A DNA stretch of 64,000 nucleotides from Pedobacter frigidisoli (GCF_004331675.1 NZ_SJSN01000009.1:1-64000); one strand, 5' to 3'. Counted from the first letter of the stretch, positions 35,684-44,660 are shown. Numbers and translations are program-made. Notes: a model not told the origin generated them from the letters alone.

Positions 35684-36091
35684 CTAAATCCACTTAATTT
35701 CTTGGCAAATTTCTATTAGAACGCCATTTGTATCTTTTGGATGCACAAAACAAACCATTTTATTATCAGCTCCTTTTTTTGGTGAATCGCTTAGGAGTAC
35801 AAAGCCCTCGCTATGTAAACGTTCCATTTCCGCTAAAATATCATCGACCAGAAAAGCAACGTGATGAATGCCCTCCCCTTTTTTCTCGATAAATTTGGCA
35901 ATTGCACTATCAGCAGAAGTTGCCTCTAATAATTCTACCTTATTATCACCAGTTTTGAAAAACGCAGTATTTACAAATTCAGATGTAACCTGCTCTGTTT
36001 TATAGCAATCGGTATTGAGCAGTTTTTGGTAAAGATCTATCGATGCATTGAGCTCTTTTACGGCGATGCCGATGTGTTCTATCTTATTCAT
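35684..36091 (-). CDS. mce: Methylmalonyl-CoA epimerase
   Basis: A 135-residue VOC-fold metalloenzyme interconverting (2R)- and (2S)-methylmalonyl-CoA in propionate and odd-chain or branched amino-acid metabolism. Metal ligands are visible: His in KIEHIGIAV, His in GEGIHHVAF and Glu in GVLIEICQ. Length is normal. The mutase genes are not in the window. The gene is divergent from iscS. Confidence 0.93.
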   Translation of the reverse strand: MNKIEHIGIAVKELNASIDLYQKLLNTDCYKTEQVTSEFVNTAFFKTGDNKVELLEATSADSAIAKFIEKKGEGIHHVAFLVDDILAEMERLHSEGFVLLSDSPKKGADNKMVCFVHPKDTNGVLIEICQEIKWI

Positions 36092-36178
36092 AGATTATAA
36101 GGTTATGTGAATGTAAAAATGCAGGTTTTAACTATAACCTCATAGCTATTAATTATAATTGTTAAATAAGTTTTTTCG

Positions 36179-36186
36179 TATCTTTG
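36179..36186 (+). promoter_or_regulatory. -7 promoter box of the isc operon
   Basis: TATCTTTG matches TAnnTTTG, 22 nt before iscS. A TTG 17 nt upstream (36159-36161) may be the -33 element. No IscR-type site is recognised. Confidence 0.65.
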
Positions 36187-36208
36187 TACTACAAATAAGA
36201 GAACTGAA

Positions 36209-37420
36209 ATGAAACAGCCGATATATTTAGATAATAATGCAACTACACCACTTGATCCAAGAGTGTTAGAGGCAATGCTACCATACTTTACCGAGAAATT
36301 TGGAAACGCCGCAAGCCGTAATCACGCTTTTGGTTGGGTGGCTGAAGAGGGAGTGGATTATGCTCGTGAGCAAGTAGCCAAATTAATCGGCTGTACTGAA
36401 AAAGAAATTATATTTACATCTGGCGCAACTGAAGCCGATAACCTTGGCATAAAAGGCGTTTTTGAGATGTATAAAGAAAAAGGTAATCACATTATTACTG
36501 CGGTTACTGAACATAAAGCGGTATTAGATACTTGTAAACACCTAGAAAAAAATGGTGCTAGAGTAACTTATTTAGGCGTAAAAGAAGATGGTTTAATTGA
36601 TTTAGCTGAATTAGAAGCTGCAATGACTGAGGAAACTATTTTGGTTTCTATTATGTATGGCAACAACGAAATCGGCGTTATCCAACCGGTAAAAGAAATT
36701 GCTGCAATTGCGCATAAATTTGGTGCTTTATTTATGACTGATGCTACGCAAGCAGTTGGTAAAATACCTGTTAATGTAATTGCTGATGGAATCGACTTAA
36801 TGGCTTTTACAGCACATAAAATGTATGGTCCGAAAGGCGTTGGTGCACTTTACGTTCGTAGAAAAAACCCAAGAGTTAAGGTTACTTCACAAATGGATGG
36901 TGGTGGCCACGAACGTGGAATGCGCTCTGGTACTTTGAATGTTCCTGGTATTGTTGGTTTAGGTAAAGCTTGTGAACTTTGTCGTTTAGAAATGGAAAGC
37001 GAAACTATTCGTTTATCTGCTTTACGCGATAAGTTAGAATCGACTTTAAGCAAAATGGAAGAAAGTTACGTTAATGGTAATACACAACATCGTTTACCAC
37101 ACGTCGCTAATATTTCTTTCAAATATGTTGAGGGCGAGGGTTTAATGATGGCAATGAGTGATTTAGCGGTATCTTCAGGTTCGGCCTGTACTTCAGCATC
37201 TTTAGAACCATCTTACGTTTTGAAAAGCTTAGGTTTATCTGATGATTTAGCACACTCTTCTATCCGTTACGGTTTAGGAAGATTTACTACCGAAGAAGAA
37301 ATTGATCAAGCCATTGCAGTTACTCAAAAAGCTGTTAATCACTTAAGAGAGCTTTCTCCACTTTGGGAAATGTTTAAAGAAGGAATTGACTTGAGTAAAA
37401 TTGAGTGGGCAGAACACTAG
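36209..37420 (+). CDS. iscS: Cysteine desulfurase IscS
   Basis: A 403-residue PLP enzyme that removes sulfur from cysteine and hands it to IscU. Motifs are the N-terminal [14 protein letters not shown], the His in TEHKAVLDT (His102), the PLP Lys204 in [10 protein letters not shown], and the persulfide Cys327 in [17 protein letters not shown], which marks the group I IscS/NifS class. It is the first gene of iscS-iscU-iscA. hscAB, fdx and iscR are absent here. Confidence 0.96.
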   Translation: MKQPIYLDNNATTPLDPRVLEAMLPYFTEKFGNAASRNHAFGWVAEEGVDYAREQVAKLIGCTEKEIIFTSGATEADNLGIKGVFEMYKEKGNHIITAVTEHKAVLDTCKHLEKNGARVTYLGVKEDGLIDLAELEAAMTEETILVSIMYGNNEIGVIQPVKEIAAIAHKFGALFMTDATQAVGKIPVNVIADGIDLMAFTAHKMYGPKGVGALYVRRKNPRVKVTSQMDGGGHERGMRSGTLNVPGIVGLGKACELCRLEMESETIRLSALRDKLESTLSKMEESYVNGNTQHRLPHVANISFKYVEGEGLMMAMSDLAVSSGSACTSASLEPSYVLKSLGLSDDLAHSSIRYGLGRFTTEEEIDQAIAVTQKAVNHLRELSPLWEMFKEGIDLSKIEWAEH

Positions 37421-37516
37421 CAGTTTGCAATTAACAGTTTTCAGCTTGCACTATTCGAATTGAAAATTGATAACTAATTAATAATCACCTTCGCAGAATT
37501 CTAAAAAAATAAAAAC

Positions 37517-37930
37517 ATGGCATATTCAGAAAAAGTAATTGACCATTACAATAACCCGCGTAACGTGGGTACACTAAATAAAGACAGCAAATTTGTAGGA
37601 ACAGGATTAGTTGGTGCACCTGAGTGTGGCGACGTAATGCGTTTGCAAATTGAAGTTGGAGCAGATAACGTAATTACTGATGCTAAATTTAAAACATTTG
37701 GTTGCGGTTCGGCAATTGCGTCTTCTTCTTTAGCTACAGAATGGTTAAAAGGAAAAACGATTGATGAAGCATTAACTATCGACAATATGGATATTGTTGA
37801 AGAATTGGCTTTACCTCCAGTAAAAATTCACTGCTCGGTGTTAGCAGAAGATGCAATTAAATCTGCAATTAACGATTATCGCGTTAAAAATGGTTTAGAT
37901 GCAATTGTTTTAGAGAAATCGCACCACTAG
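37517..37930 (+). CDS. iscU: Fe-S cluster assembly scaffold IscU
   Basis: 137 residues. The three cluster-ligand cysteines are present: Cys37 in GAPECGDVM, Cys63 in FGCGSAIASSS and one in LPPVKIHCS. The Asp after Cys37, typical of IscU, is present, and LPPVK is the HscA recognition motif, which suggests an Hsc-type chaperone elsewhere. It lies between iscS and iscA; both flanking gaps (96 and 87 nt) are filled with low-complexity repeated words. Confidence 0.96.
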   Translation: MAYSEKVIDHYNNPRNVGTLNKDSKFVGTGLVGAPECGDVMRLQIEVGADNVITDAKFKTFGCGSAIASSSLATEWLKGKTIDEALTIDNMDIVEELALPPVKIHCSVLAEDAIKSAINDYRVKNGLDAIVLEKSHH

Positions 37931-37940
37931 AAGAAAAGTA

Positions 37941-38017
37941 GCAAGATGCAAGTATCAAGTATCAAGTTTTGATATTCGATATTCTGTCTTGATACTCGAT
38001 ACTAAATACTTGATACT
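37941..38017 (+). repeat. AAGTATCAAG/CTTGATACT repeats that can mask the iscA start
   Basis: AGTATCAAG occurs twice near 37951-37966 and its complement CTTGATACT twice (37988-37996 and 38009-38017). The last copy ends directly before the iscA ATG at 38018. An mRNA hairpin would cover the translation start region. Confidence 0.55.
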
Positions 38018-38344
38018 ATGATAACGATAACCGATAAAGCAAAAGATAAAATTGATCACTTAATGCAGGATTCTGAAATGGGTTCTGATTACTTTTTACG
38101 TGTTTCTGTAAAAGGTGGTGGCTGCTCAGGTTTATCTTATAACTTGGATTTTGATAACGAATCTAAAACTGGAGATCAGTTTTTTGAGGATAGAGGAATT
38201 AAAATCGCTTTGGATATGAAATCTTTTCTTTACCTAGCGGGTACTGAATTAGATTTTACAGATGGATTAAACGGAAAGGGTTTCAACTTTGTAAATCCAA
38301 ATGCTAGCCGCACTTGCGGTTGTGGCGAAAGTTTCTCAGTATAA
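38018..38344 (+). CDS. iscA: Iron-sulfur assembly protein, IscA/HesB family
   Basis: 108 residues of the A-type carrier family. The three conserved cysteines are visible: one in GGGCSGLSY and two in the C-terminal CGCGESF. A-type proteins carry iron or [4Fe-4S] clusters to targets. It is the third gene of the isc set and is followed by a terminator. Two-member paralogy (IscA versus SufA/ErpA) cannot be decided from sequence; the neighbourhood favours IscA. Confidence 0.93.
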   Translation: MITITDKAKDKIDHLMQDSEMGSDYFLRVSVKGGGCSGLSYNLDFDNESKTGDQFFEDRGIKIALDMKSFLYLAGTELDFTDGLNGKGFNFVNPNASRTCGCGESFSV

Positions 38345-38360
38345 ATTTCCATAAATTATA

Positions 38361-38392
38361 ACAAAAGACTCCATTTGTGGGGTCTTTTTTGT
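38361..38392 (+). terminator. Terminator of the isc operon
   Basis: AAAAGACTCC and GGGGTCTTTT (38363-38390) pair around ATTTGT, and a T run follows. Confidence 0.8.
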
Positions 38393-38647
38393 GTTATAGG
38401 TTTTTTCATGCAGATAATCGCAAATTTGAACCGCAGTGCTAAAAGGATTTTTTTTCATGAAGAATACACTTTAGATCTGTTTATATCTGCGTTCCTTTTC
38501 CACTTAAATATGCAGGAAAGTCTAAATAATTTCCTAATCTATACCAATAACAAAATCCTGCTGAGTGCTGGGGCAAACTCAATTTGCATTTTTAAACCAA
38601 AAAGCATTATTATTGTTAATTATAACGAGTAAATCAAATTATAAGCA
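38393..38647. other. Spacer without a convincing gene
   Basis: An open frame of 85 codons (38375-38632) crosses this spacer, but it starts inside the isc terminator and has no recognisable domain. The stretch 38408-38434 carries GCAGATAATCGCAAATTTG, one of the dispersed intergenic words (compare 26473). Nothing else is supported. Confidence 0.5.
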
Positions 38648-40564
38648 ATGCCATTAATTAACGAATTTTCAACTGTCCCTACACTGTTGCGAAATGTTGT
38701 AAAAAACATTCACAAACCAGAAGATACTTTTTTAATTCATAAACAAGGAGCTGAATGGGCTGAAATTTCTTATGAAGATACCTTGAAAAGGGCTGATGCA
38801 GTTTCTGCATTCTTTTTAGAAAAGGGAATTAAAAAAGGTGATAGATTGGGATTGATGATCGAAAATTGTCCTGAATATGTTTATTACGACCAAGGAATTC
38901 AACAGATTGGCGTTATCAATGTATCTATTTACCCTACACTATCGGAGCAGGAAGTTGCTTACATCATTAACGATTCTGGCATAAAAGGAATTCTTGTTGG
39001 GAATAACTTCCTTTATCGTAAAGTATTAAAAGTTGCCTCAAACTGTAAAGAGTTAAAATATATTATTCCAGCTTTTAAGGATTTTGAAAAAGTAACTGTA
39101 CCAGTTGATGTAAATGTAGAGGTAATTGCATTTTCTGATATTTTGGCACTTAAACACCAAATTACAGCAGCCGAAAAAGCAGATATAGAACAATGTAGAA
39201 GTTTAGTTTTGCCGGGTGATGTTTCTTCACTTATTTACACATCTGGAACAACTGGTACTCCAAAGGGCGTAATGTTAACGCATTCTAACTTTGTTAAAAA
39301 TGTAGAAGTTTGCTTGCAACAGATTCCAGTAATCGATCAAACTGAGACTTTCTTATCATTTTTACCTTTATCGCATGTATTCGAGCGTACGGCAACTTAT
39401 CATGTATGTTGCGCACAAGGTTGTAAAATAGCTTTTGCCCAAAGTTTAGAATTATTAGCAAAAAATATGGGCGAAGTTCGTCCGACGGTAATGAGTTGCG
39501 TACCTAGATTATTGGAACGCATTCATGATAAAGCGATTAAATCTGGAACATCTGGTGGCGGCGCAAAAGCAAAAATCTTTACTTGGGCTTTAGAAACTGG
39601 AAATAAATATCGAGTAGCTAAAGAGGCTGGTAAAAATCCAGGCCTGATTTTATCAGCGAAAAAAGGGATTGCAGAAAAATTGGTTTTTAGCAAAATTAAA
39701 GAAAAGACTGGAGGCCGATTAAAATTTATGATCTCCGGTGGTGCAGCATTGCCTAAAAATGTTGGCGAATTTTTTGGTGATTTAGGCATCAAGATATTAG
39801 AGGGTTTTGGTTTAACAGAAACCTCTCCAGTAATGTCTGTTACGGAATATCACAGACAGGTTTATGGAACGGTTGGTCGTGTAATTCCTGGTATTGAAGT
39901 TGGCATACAGGATGTGGAATCGAAAAAGATTCTTAACATCCAAACACACCATACCTTTGATGAAGAATTTGAATGCGCAGAAGGAGAAGTTATTGTTCGT
40001 GGTCACTGCGTAATGAAAGGTTATTTTAATAAACCTGCAGAAACTGCTGAAGCAATTGATAAGGAAATGTGGTTTCACACTGGTGATATTGGTCGTTTCT
40101 ATAAAGGAAATCTTCAAATTACTGATCGTTTAAAAAACATGATCGTTAATGCTTACGGCAAAAATGTTTATCCTACGCCAGTAGAAAATATTTATCTTAA
40201 AAGTCCAAAGATTGATCAGTTGTTCTTAATCGGAGATAAACGCGAATTTATTACAGCCATCATTATTCCTAACAGAGAAACGCTTGAGGAAACTTTTAAA
40301 CTTAAGCCATCTTTTTTCGAAGATAGTGATTCTTTCATTCGTGATCAAGAAATTATCGACTGGATTGAGCAGGATATCAAAAAGATTTCAAATGAGCTAG
40401 CAAAGTTCGAACGCATTAAAAACTTCAAAATTAAAAGAAATCCTTTTAGTATTGATGAGGGTGAGATTACACCTACCATGAAGATCAAGCGTAGAATTGT
40501 AGAGAAGAAGTACGATGATGCTATAAATGAAATGTATGAAGAGGGTGTCGAGGCAGAATCATAA
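38648..40564 (+). CDS. Long-chain acyl-CoA synthetase (AMP-binding)
   Basis: 638 residues of the ANL superfamily, of the FadD15/long-chain type. Motifs are the AMP-binding P-loop YTSGTTGTPKGVMLTHSN, LSFLPLSHVFERT, GFGLTETSPV, WFHTGDIGRF and the C-terminal hinge and catalytic region RLKNMIVNAYGKNVYPTPVEN. It activates fatty acids to acyl-CoA via acyl-AMP, for lipid synthesis or beta-oxidation. It has no signal peptide. The HigBA-type pair follows after a -7 box of its own. Confidence 0.93.
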   Translation: MPLINEFSTVPTLLRNVVKNIHKPEDTFLIHKQGAEWAEISYEDTLKRADAVSAFFLEKGIKKGDRLGLMIENCPEYVYYDQGIQQIGVINVSIYPTLSEQEVAYIINDSGIKGILVGNNFLYRKVLKVASNCKELKYIIPAFKDFEKVTVPVDVNVEVIAFSDILALKHQITAAEKADIEQCRSLVLPGDVSSLIYTSGTTGTPKGVMLTHSNFVKNVEVCLQQIPVIDQTETFLSFLPLSHVFERTATYHVCCAQGCKIAFAQSLELLAKNMGEVRPTVMSCVPRLLERIHDKAIKSGTSGGGAKAKIFTWALETGNKYRVAKEAGKNPGLILSAKKGIAEKLVFSKIKEKTGGRLKFMISGGAALPKNVGEFFGDLGIKILEGFGLTETSPVMSVTEYHRQVYGTVGRVIPGIEVGIQDVESKKILNIQTHHTFDEEFECAEGEVIVRGHCVMKGYFNKPAETAEAIDKEMWFHTGDIGRFYKGNLQITDRLKNMIVNAYGKNVYPTPVENIYLKSPKIDQLFLIGDKREFITAIIIPNRETLEETFKLKPSFFEDSDSFIRDQEIIDWIEQDIKKISNELAKFERIKNFKIKRNPFSIDEGEITPTMKIKRRIVEKKYDDAINEMYEEGVEAES

Positions 40565-40599
40565 TCAAATTTAAAATTTCCCATTTAGGGAACTTTTCT

Positions 40600-40607
40600 T
40601 ATCTTTG
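40600..40607 (+). promoter_or_regulatory. -7 promoter box of higBA
   Basis: TATCTTTG matches TAnnTTTG. It overlaps the most upstream TTG of the toxin frame (40605), so that codon cannot be the start. Confidence 0.65.
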
Positions 40608-40625
40608 TTATATTTTTTATTTCAG

Positions 40626-40919
40626 TTGAGGATAATAGCAAAAAAAATACTCCGTGATTTTTGGGAGAAACATCCTAATTGTGAAGAACAGTTAAAATCT
40701 TGGTTTCAGGAAACTAGTAATATCGAATGGAATAAACCTAATGATATTAAAAGTGATTACCCGAGTGCTAGCATTTTAACTGAAAATAGAATTGTATTCA
40801 ACATTAAAGGCAATAATTATCGTTTGATCATTAAAATAAACTACGAATATCAAATGGTTTGGATTCGATTTATTGGTACTCATGCAGAATACGACAAAAT
40901 AGACGCTACCAAAATCTAA
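40626..40919 (+). CDS. higB: HigB-family mRNA interferase toxin
   Basis: 97 residues from the TTG at 40626. The frame extends to 40605, but that lies in the -7 box and the family begins MRIIxKKxLRxFWEKHP, exactly as seen from 40626. Conserved HigB_toxin motifs follow: FWEKHPNCEEQLKSWFQE, YPSASILTENRIVFNIKGN, YRLIIKINYE and RFIGTHAEYDKID. HigB toxins cleave mRNA on the ribosome. The antitoxin gene follows 4 nt downstream, the reversed order (toxin first) usual for higBA. It sits between acyl-CoA synthetase and lysS. Confidence 0.9.
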   Translation: MRIIAKKILRDFWEKHPNCEEQLKSWFQETSNIEWNKPNDIKSDYPSASILTENRIVFNIKGNNYRLIIKINYEYQMVWIRFIGTHAEYDKIDATKI

Positions 40920-40923
40920 GAAA

Positions 40924-41280
40924 ATGAACATCAAACCGATAAAAAACTTAAAGGATTATGATCAGGCACTAGAAAGGCTTGAGGTTATTTTTGATACAAA
41001 AAAAGGTTCAATTGAAGGAGATGAGTTAGAAATTTTGGCAATATTGATTGAAAATTACGAAAATCAGCATTTTCCAATTGGCTTTCCAGATCCTATTGAA
41101 GCTATAAAATTTAGAATGGAACAGATGGGTTACAAGCAAAGTGACTTAGCCAAAGTTGTGGGTTTAAAAAGTCGGGCAAGTGAAATTCTTAATCGAAAGC
41201 GAAAATTATCTCTTGATATGATTAGGCAATTACACGAGAGTTTCAAAATACCAACCGATGTGCTTATCCAAGCCTATTAA
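40924..41280 (+). CDS. higA: HigA-family antitoxin
   Basis: 118 residues. The N-terminal part (1-60) resembles the toxin-binding segment of chromosomal HigA proteins. The C-terminal HTH (about 65-115; FRMEQMGYKQSDLAKVVGLKSRASEILNRKRKLSLDMIRQL) should bind the operon promoter. It neutralises HigB and probably autoregulates the box at 40600. The gene starts 4 nt after the toxin gene. lysS starts 63 nt later with its own promoter box. Confidence 0.92.
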   Translation: MNIKPIKNLKDYDQALERLEVIFDTKKGSIEGDELEILAILIENYENQHFPIGFPDPIEAIKFRMEQMGYKQSDLAKVVGLKSRASEILNRKRKLSLDMIRQLHESFKIPTDVLIQAY

Positions 41281-41320
41281 AATTATACATTAACACCAAA
41301 ATAAAACCCTGCAAAATCAT

Positions 41321-41328
41321 TACTTTTG
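41321..41328 (+). promoter_or_regulatory. -7 promoter box of lysS
   Basis: TACTTTTG matches TAnnTTTG, 15 nt before the ATG at 41344. A TTG within it (41326) is in frame with lysS but is promoter sequence. Confidence 0.65.
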
Positions 41329-41343
41329 CAAAAAATACCCACA

Positions 41344-43053
41344 ATGAGTATAGGATTATCAGAACAAGAAATATTACGACGTGAGTCGTTAAAACAATTG
41401 CGTGAATTAGGCATTGAGCCCTACCCTGCCGAATCATACGAAGTAAATGCTTATGCAGCAGATATATTAGCAAACTACGAGAAAGATAAAACAGCATACA
41501 AAACAGTAATATTAGCCGGTAGAATTATGAGCCGCAATATTATGGGCGCTGCTTCTTTTACAGAATTGCAAGATTCTACAGGCAGAATTCAAATTTACTT
41601 GAAGCGTGATGAACTTTGTCCTGGTGAAGATAAAACACTATACAATACCGTATTTAAGAAATTGCTTGATATTGGCGATTTCATTGGAGTTAAAGGCTAT
41701 GTCTTCACTACACAAACAGGGGAAATATCTGTACATGTTACTGAATTTAAAATACTTTCTAAATCTTTACGCCCTTTACCCGTTGTAAAACGTGATGATG
41801 AAGGGAATGTTTATGATGGATTTACTAATCCAGAATTGCGTTATAGAATGCGTTATGTTGATTTAACCGTAAATCCCGATTTTAAACAAATCTTCATCAA
41901 ACGCAGCAAGGTTATTAATTCTATGCGTAATTATTTTGATGAGCAAGGTTGGATGGAAGTTGAAACACCAATTCTTCAGCCCATTCATGGCGGCGCAGCT
42001 GCTCGTCCGTTTGCAACACACCATAATACGTTAGATATGCCTCTTTATTTGCGTATTGCAAATGAATTGTATTTAAAAAGATTAATTGTTGCCGGTTTTG
42101 ATGGTGTTTATGAGTTCGGTAAAATGTTCCGTAACGAAGGAATGGACCGCACCCATAACCCTGAATATACCTCAATGGAAATTTATGTAGCCTATAAGGA
42201 TTATATCTGGATGATGGCTATGGTTGAAGAATGTTTGGAGAAAGTTGCCATCGCAACGAATGGTTCTGCAATAGTTAAAGTTGGCGAAAACGACATCAAC
42301 TTCGAAGGACCATACGAGAAACTGACGATGTATGAATCGATCCAAAAATATACAGGTATTGATGTTTCGGCAATGACCGAAGATGAATTGGCACAAACCT
42401 GTAAAGATTTGGGTATTGAAATCGATTCTACCATGGGTCGCGGTAAATTGGTTGATGAAATTTTTAGCGATAAAGTGGAAGCCAATTTGATTCAGCCAAC
42501 TTTCATTACAGATTATCCAATTGAAATGACACCTCTTGCTAAAAAACACCGTTCGGCAGAAGGATTGGTAGAACGTTTCGAAATCTTTGTTAATGGTAAA
42601 GAGATTGGAAATGCTTACTCAGAGCTTAATGATCCAATTGATCAAAAAGAACGTTTTGAAGATCAATTGAAATTAGCTGCTCGTGGTGATGCTGAAGCTA
42701 TGGCGATGGACGATGACTTTGTCCGTGCTTTAGAGTACGGAATGCCGCCAACCTCTGGTTTAGGTTTCGGTATTGATCGTATTGTTATGTTAATGACCAA
42801 TCAAAGCACCATTCAAGAAGTTTTATTCTTCCCACAAATGCGTCCGGAGAAAAAGAAAATTGAGCTTACACCAGAAGAATCAGAATTGTATTCATTAATT
42901 TCTGAAGGTGAACAGTTTCTTTTAGCTGATGTGAAAGCTAAGCTAGAAGATTGGAGCAACAAAAAGTGGGATACAACCTTGAAAGGTTTAACCGGAAAAG
43001 GAATCTTGAAAGTTTCAAAAACGGAAGATGGTTTGTTTTTATCGCATAAGTAA
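41344..43053 (+). CDS. lysS: Lysyl-tRNA synthetase, class II
   Basis: 569 residues from the ATG at 41344. The OB-fold anticodon domain (about 55-160) contains AGRIMSRNIMGAASFTELQD. The catalytic core has YRMRYVDL, motif 2 in FEFGKMFRNEGMDRTHNPE-like form and motif 3 in GLGFGIDRIVMLMTN. The usual class II LysRS ends soon after motif 3 (LFFPQMRPEKK). Here about 65 further residues follow (ELTPEESELYSLISEGEQFLL ... ILKVSKTEDGLFLSHK), which look like a small helical or winged-helix-like appendage seen in some Bacteroidota. It charges tRNA-Lys. Confidence 0.95.
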   Translation: MSIGLSEQEILRRESLKQLRELGIEPYPAESYEVNAYAADILANYEKDKTAYKTVILAGRIMSRNIMGAASFTELQDSTGRIQIYLKRDELCPGEDKTLYNTVFKKLLDIGDFIGVKGYVFTTQTGEISVHVTEFKILSKSLRPLPVVKRDDEGNVYDGFTNPELRYRMRYVDLTVNPDFKQIFIKRSKVINSMRNYFDEQGWMEVETPILQPIHGGAAARPFATHHNTLDMPLYLRIANELYLKRLIVAGFDGVYEFGKMFRNEGMDRTHNPEYTSMEIYVAYKDYIWMMAMVEECLEKVAIATNGSAIVKVGENDINFEGPYEKLTMYESIQKYTGIDVSAMTEDELAQTCKDLGIEIDSTMGRGKLVDEIFSDKVEANLIQPTFITDYPIEMTPLAKKHRSAEGLVERFEIFVNGKEIGNAYSELNDPIDQKERFEDQLKLAARGDAEAMAMDDDFVRALEYGMPPTSGLGFGIDRIVMLMTNQSTIQEVLFFPQMRPEKKKIELTPEESELYSLISEGEQFLLADVKAKLEDWSNKKWDTTLKGLTGKGILKVSKTEDGLFLSHK

Positions 43054-43107
43054 TTAGAACCTATTGATAAAAAAAGAAATCACTTAACAAAAACATAACA
43101 TAAACTT

Positions 43108-43143
43108 AAAAGGCTTGCTAACAATTGTTTAGCAAGCCTTTTC
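43108..43143 (+). terminator. Terminator of lysS
   Basis: AAAAGGCTTGCTAA (43108-43121) pairs perfectly with TTAGCAAGCCTTTT (43129-43142). Confidence 0.85.
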
Positions 43144-43180
43144 TATATTTACGGAAATCGATAATTAAAATGATTACCCC

Positions 43181-43393
43181 ATGAATACTTCAAGCCTAGA
43201 AATAAACGAAAGAGAATACTGCATCAAATTAAGCAAAGATACTTTCGACTTAACCCTCGTTCGTCAATTAATTAAAAGAATCCAAGCAGAGGCAATGTTC
43301 TTCTCTAGAAATCAAGTGGAGGAAGATGATATCTTAAGCAAAAGGTCTCAAAGAGAAGAATTAGAAGGTTATGATAACTTGGATGATAAATAA
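43181..43393 (+). CDS. Small conserved hypothetical protein
   Basis: 70 residues, charged, with a central amphipathic helix (DTFDLTLVRQLIKRIQAEAMFFSR) and an acidic C-terminus (EELEGYDNLDDK). No family is recognised. It has a TATATTTA sequence upstream (43143-43150) resembling a -7 box. It converges with the FMN-binding protein gene, 29 nt apart. No partner toxin or antitoxin gene is seen. Function is unknown. Confidence 0.6.
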   Translation: MNTSSLEINEREYCIKLSKDTFDLTLVRQLIKRIQAEAMFFSRNQVEEDDILSKRSQREELEGYDNLDDK

Positions 43394-43422
43394 ACATCAA
43401 CCAAGTTACCTACATCCGAATA

Positions 43423-43977
43423 TTAATCAATTTCCAAAGTTCCCTCTACTGAATCATCCATCGTTTTACCCGTAACAACAGATGCAGCCATTTTTAAGAA
43501 TGCCACTGCTGTTCCATGTTTTGTATCCCAATAATATCCTTCTGATGGAATTACCTTTATCAAGGTAATATTTGGATCATCCTTACCTCCTTGAAACCAT
43601 GTTTTTATAAATGGACTCCAAAGTTCATCAATTTTAGCTTGGTCTCTTAATATTTCCGAGATACCGTAAATATTTACGAAACCAGAATGTGCACCAGCTT
43701 GAAATAACAAATGCGTAAATGGATCAGCCGCAATCTCATCATTCTTATGGCTATCTTTCATGCTCATAAACCAGATATTTCCTTCATCGTCAACTTGTTG
43801 AATAGCCATAGGCCTAACAGACAAAGGTAAACCTGTTTTAATGCTGGTACAAAAAAAACAGCTTTCTGCTTTCTCGGCCAAATCTTTTAATTTTTCGACT
43901 GCAGCTTTACCGCCTAAATCCTTAATATTGTCTTCTTCTTGAGTATTATTAGTACTTCCTTCTTGTGATGTTGCCAT
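43423..43977 (-). CDS. Pyridoxamine 5'-phosphate oxidase-related, general stress protein 26-like
   Basis: 184 residues. The split-barrel FMN-binding fold appears as SCFFCTSIKTGLPLSVRPMAIQQVDDEGNIWFMSM, with ITLIKVIPSEGYYWDT near the C-terminus. It matches the GSP26-like flavin-binding group rather than true PdxH, which would be longer with a PLP-specific C-terminus. An N-terminal Gln/Asn/Glu-rich tail (1-20) is probably disordered. It binds FMN or related cofactors, but the reaction is unknown. It is monocistronic. Confidence 0.85.
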   Translation of the reverse strand: MATSQEGSTNNTQEEDNIKDLGGKAAVEKLKDLAEKAESCFFCTSIKTGLPLSVRPMAIQQVDDEGNIWFMSMKDSHKNDEIAADPFTHLLFQAGAHSGFVNIYGISEILRDQAKIDELWSPFIKTWFQGGKDDPNITLIKVIPSEGYYWDTKHGTAVAFLKMAASVVTGKTMDDSVEGTLEID

Positions 43978-44063
43978 AGGTGTAGATTTTCTATAGACTA
44001 CAATCTTTAAATCGATTTGGTTTTAACATTTTGAAAAGGAATATCATCAATCATATAAAAACA

Positions 44064-44099
44064 AAAAAAGCCATTTCAATTAAGAAAATGACTTTCAAT
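44064..44099 (-). terminator. Terminator of the 44121-44660 gene
   Basis: On the minus strand, AGTCATTTTC and GAAATGGCT form an imperfect stem, followed by TTTTTTTG. Confidence 0.65.
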
Positions 44100-44120
44100 A
44101 TTGTAGACAATAGCATTTAA

Positions 44121-44660
44121 TTATCGGTAACGAACTTGTTGTTGTTTGTCCATCATGCCCATTTGCTCTTTCATCTGTTTAATTTGATCAGCAAGCAATT
44201 TACCTTTATCTGCTTTTTTCGCTTCAGCTAAATACATAGTCGCTTCACGCTTGTTGCGTTTTGCCATGGCAATACCAGCTAGACTTAATTTCGCTAAAGC
44301 AATATTATGATCCATTTGCATCCCTAAAGCAAGAGATTTTTTAAAATATTTTTCACTTTGCATTGGAGCCGTTCTACTTTCGATTAATCCAATTAAAAGA
44401 TTGTAATATCCATGCTGAACCTTTATGAGTTGTGATTCGTAATCCGTAATTCGATTTAAAAACATTTTAGCTTTCGGCATGTTGTCTTTTCTAAGAAACC
44501 ATTGTGCTAAAAGCATATTTTCGTTGAAGAAGTAAGTTACTAGAACGATTAATCCTATCAAGATAGCAACAATGCCCCAAGGCCAAAAACCGAAAATAAA
44601 TAAAGCTACTGCGCCACCCAGTAAAGCAAACCCCGCAATTAATCTGATAATATTTGGCAT
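44121..44660 (-). CDS. Membrane protein with TPR-like cytoplasmic domain
   Basis: 179 residues from the ATG at 44660. A TTG at 44690 lies in the putative -7 box. Two membrane helices (about 4-24 and 26-44; LIAGFALLGGAVALFIFGFWPWGIVAILIGLIVLVTYFF) precede a helical-repeat region (about 50-165; ADYF- and KSLALGM-like helices with YFKKSLALGM) resembling tetratricopeptide repeats. The C-terminus is rich in Gln/Met. The function is probably scaffolding. It is divergent from the redox protein gene at 44776. Confidence 0.7.
   Translation of the reverse strand: MPNIIRLIAGFALLGGAVALFIFGFWPWGIVAILIGLIVLVTYFFNENMLLAQWFLRKDNMPKAKMFLNRITDYESQLIKVQHGYYNLLIGLIESRTAPMQSEKYFKKSLALGMQMDHNIALAKLSLAGIAMAKRNKREATMYLAEAKKADKGKLLADQIKQMKEQMGMMDKQQQVRYR

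Noticed and set aside
38375..38632. Open frame of 85 codons between iscA and acyl-CoA synthetase
   Set aside because: It begins inside the isc terminator, has no domain or signal, and contains dispersed intergenic words.
43423..43977. Pyridoxine/pyridoxamine 5'-phosphate oxidase PdxH
   Set aside because: The protein has the related split-barrel fold but lacks the PdxH C-terminus and matches the general stress protein 26 type better.
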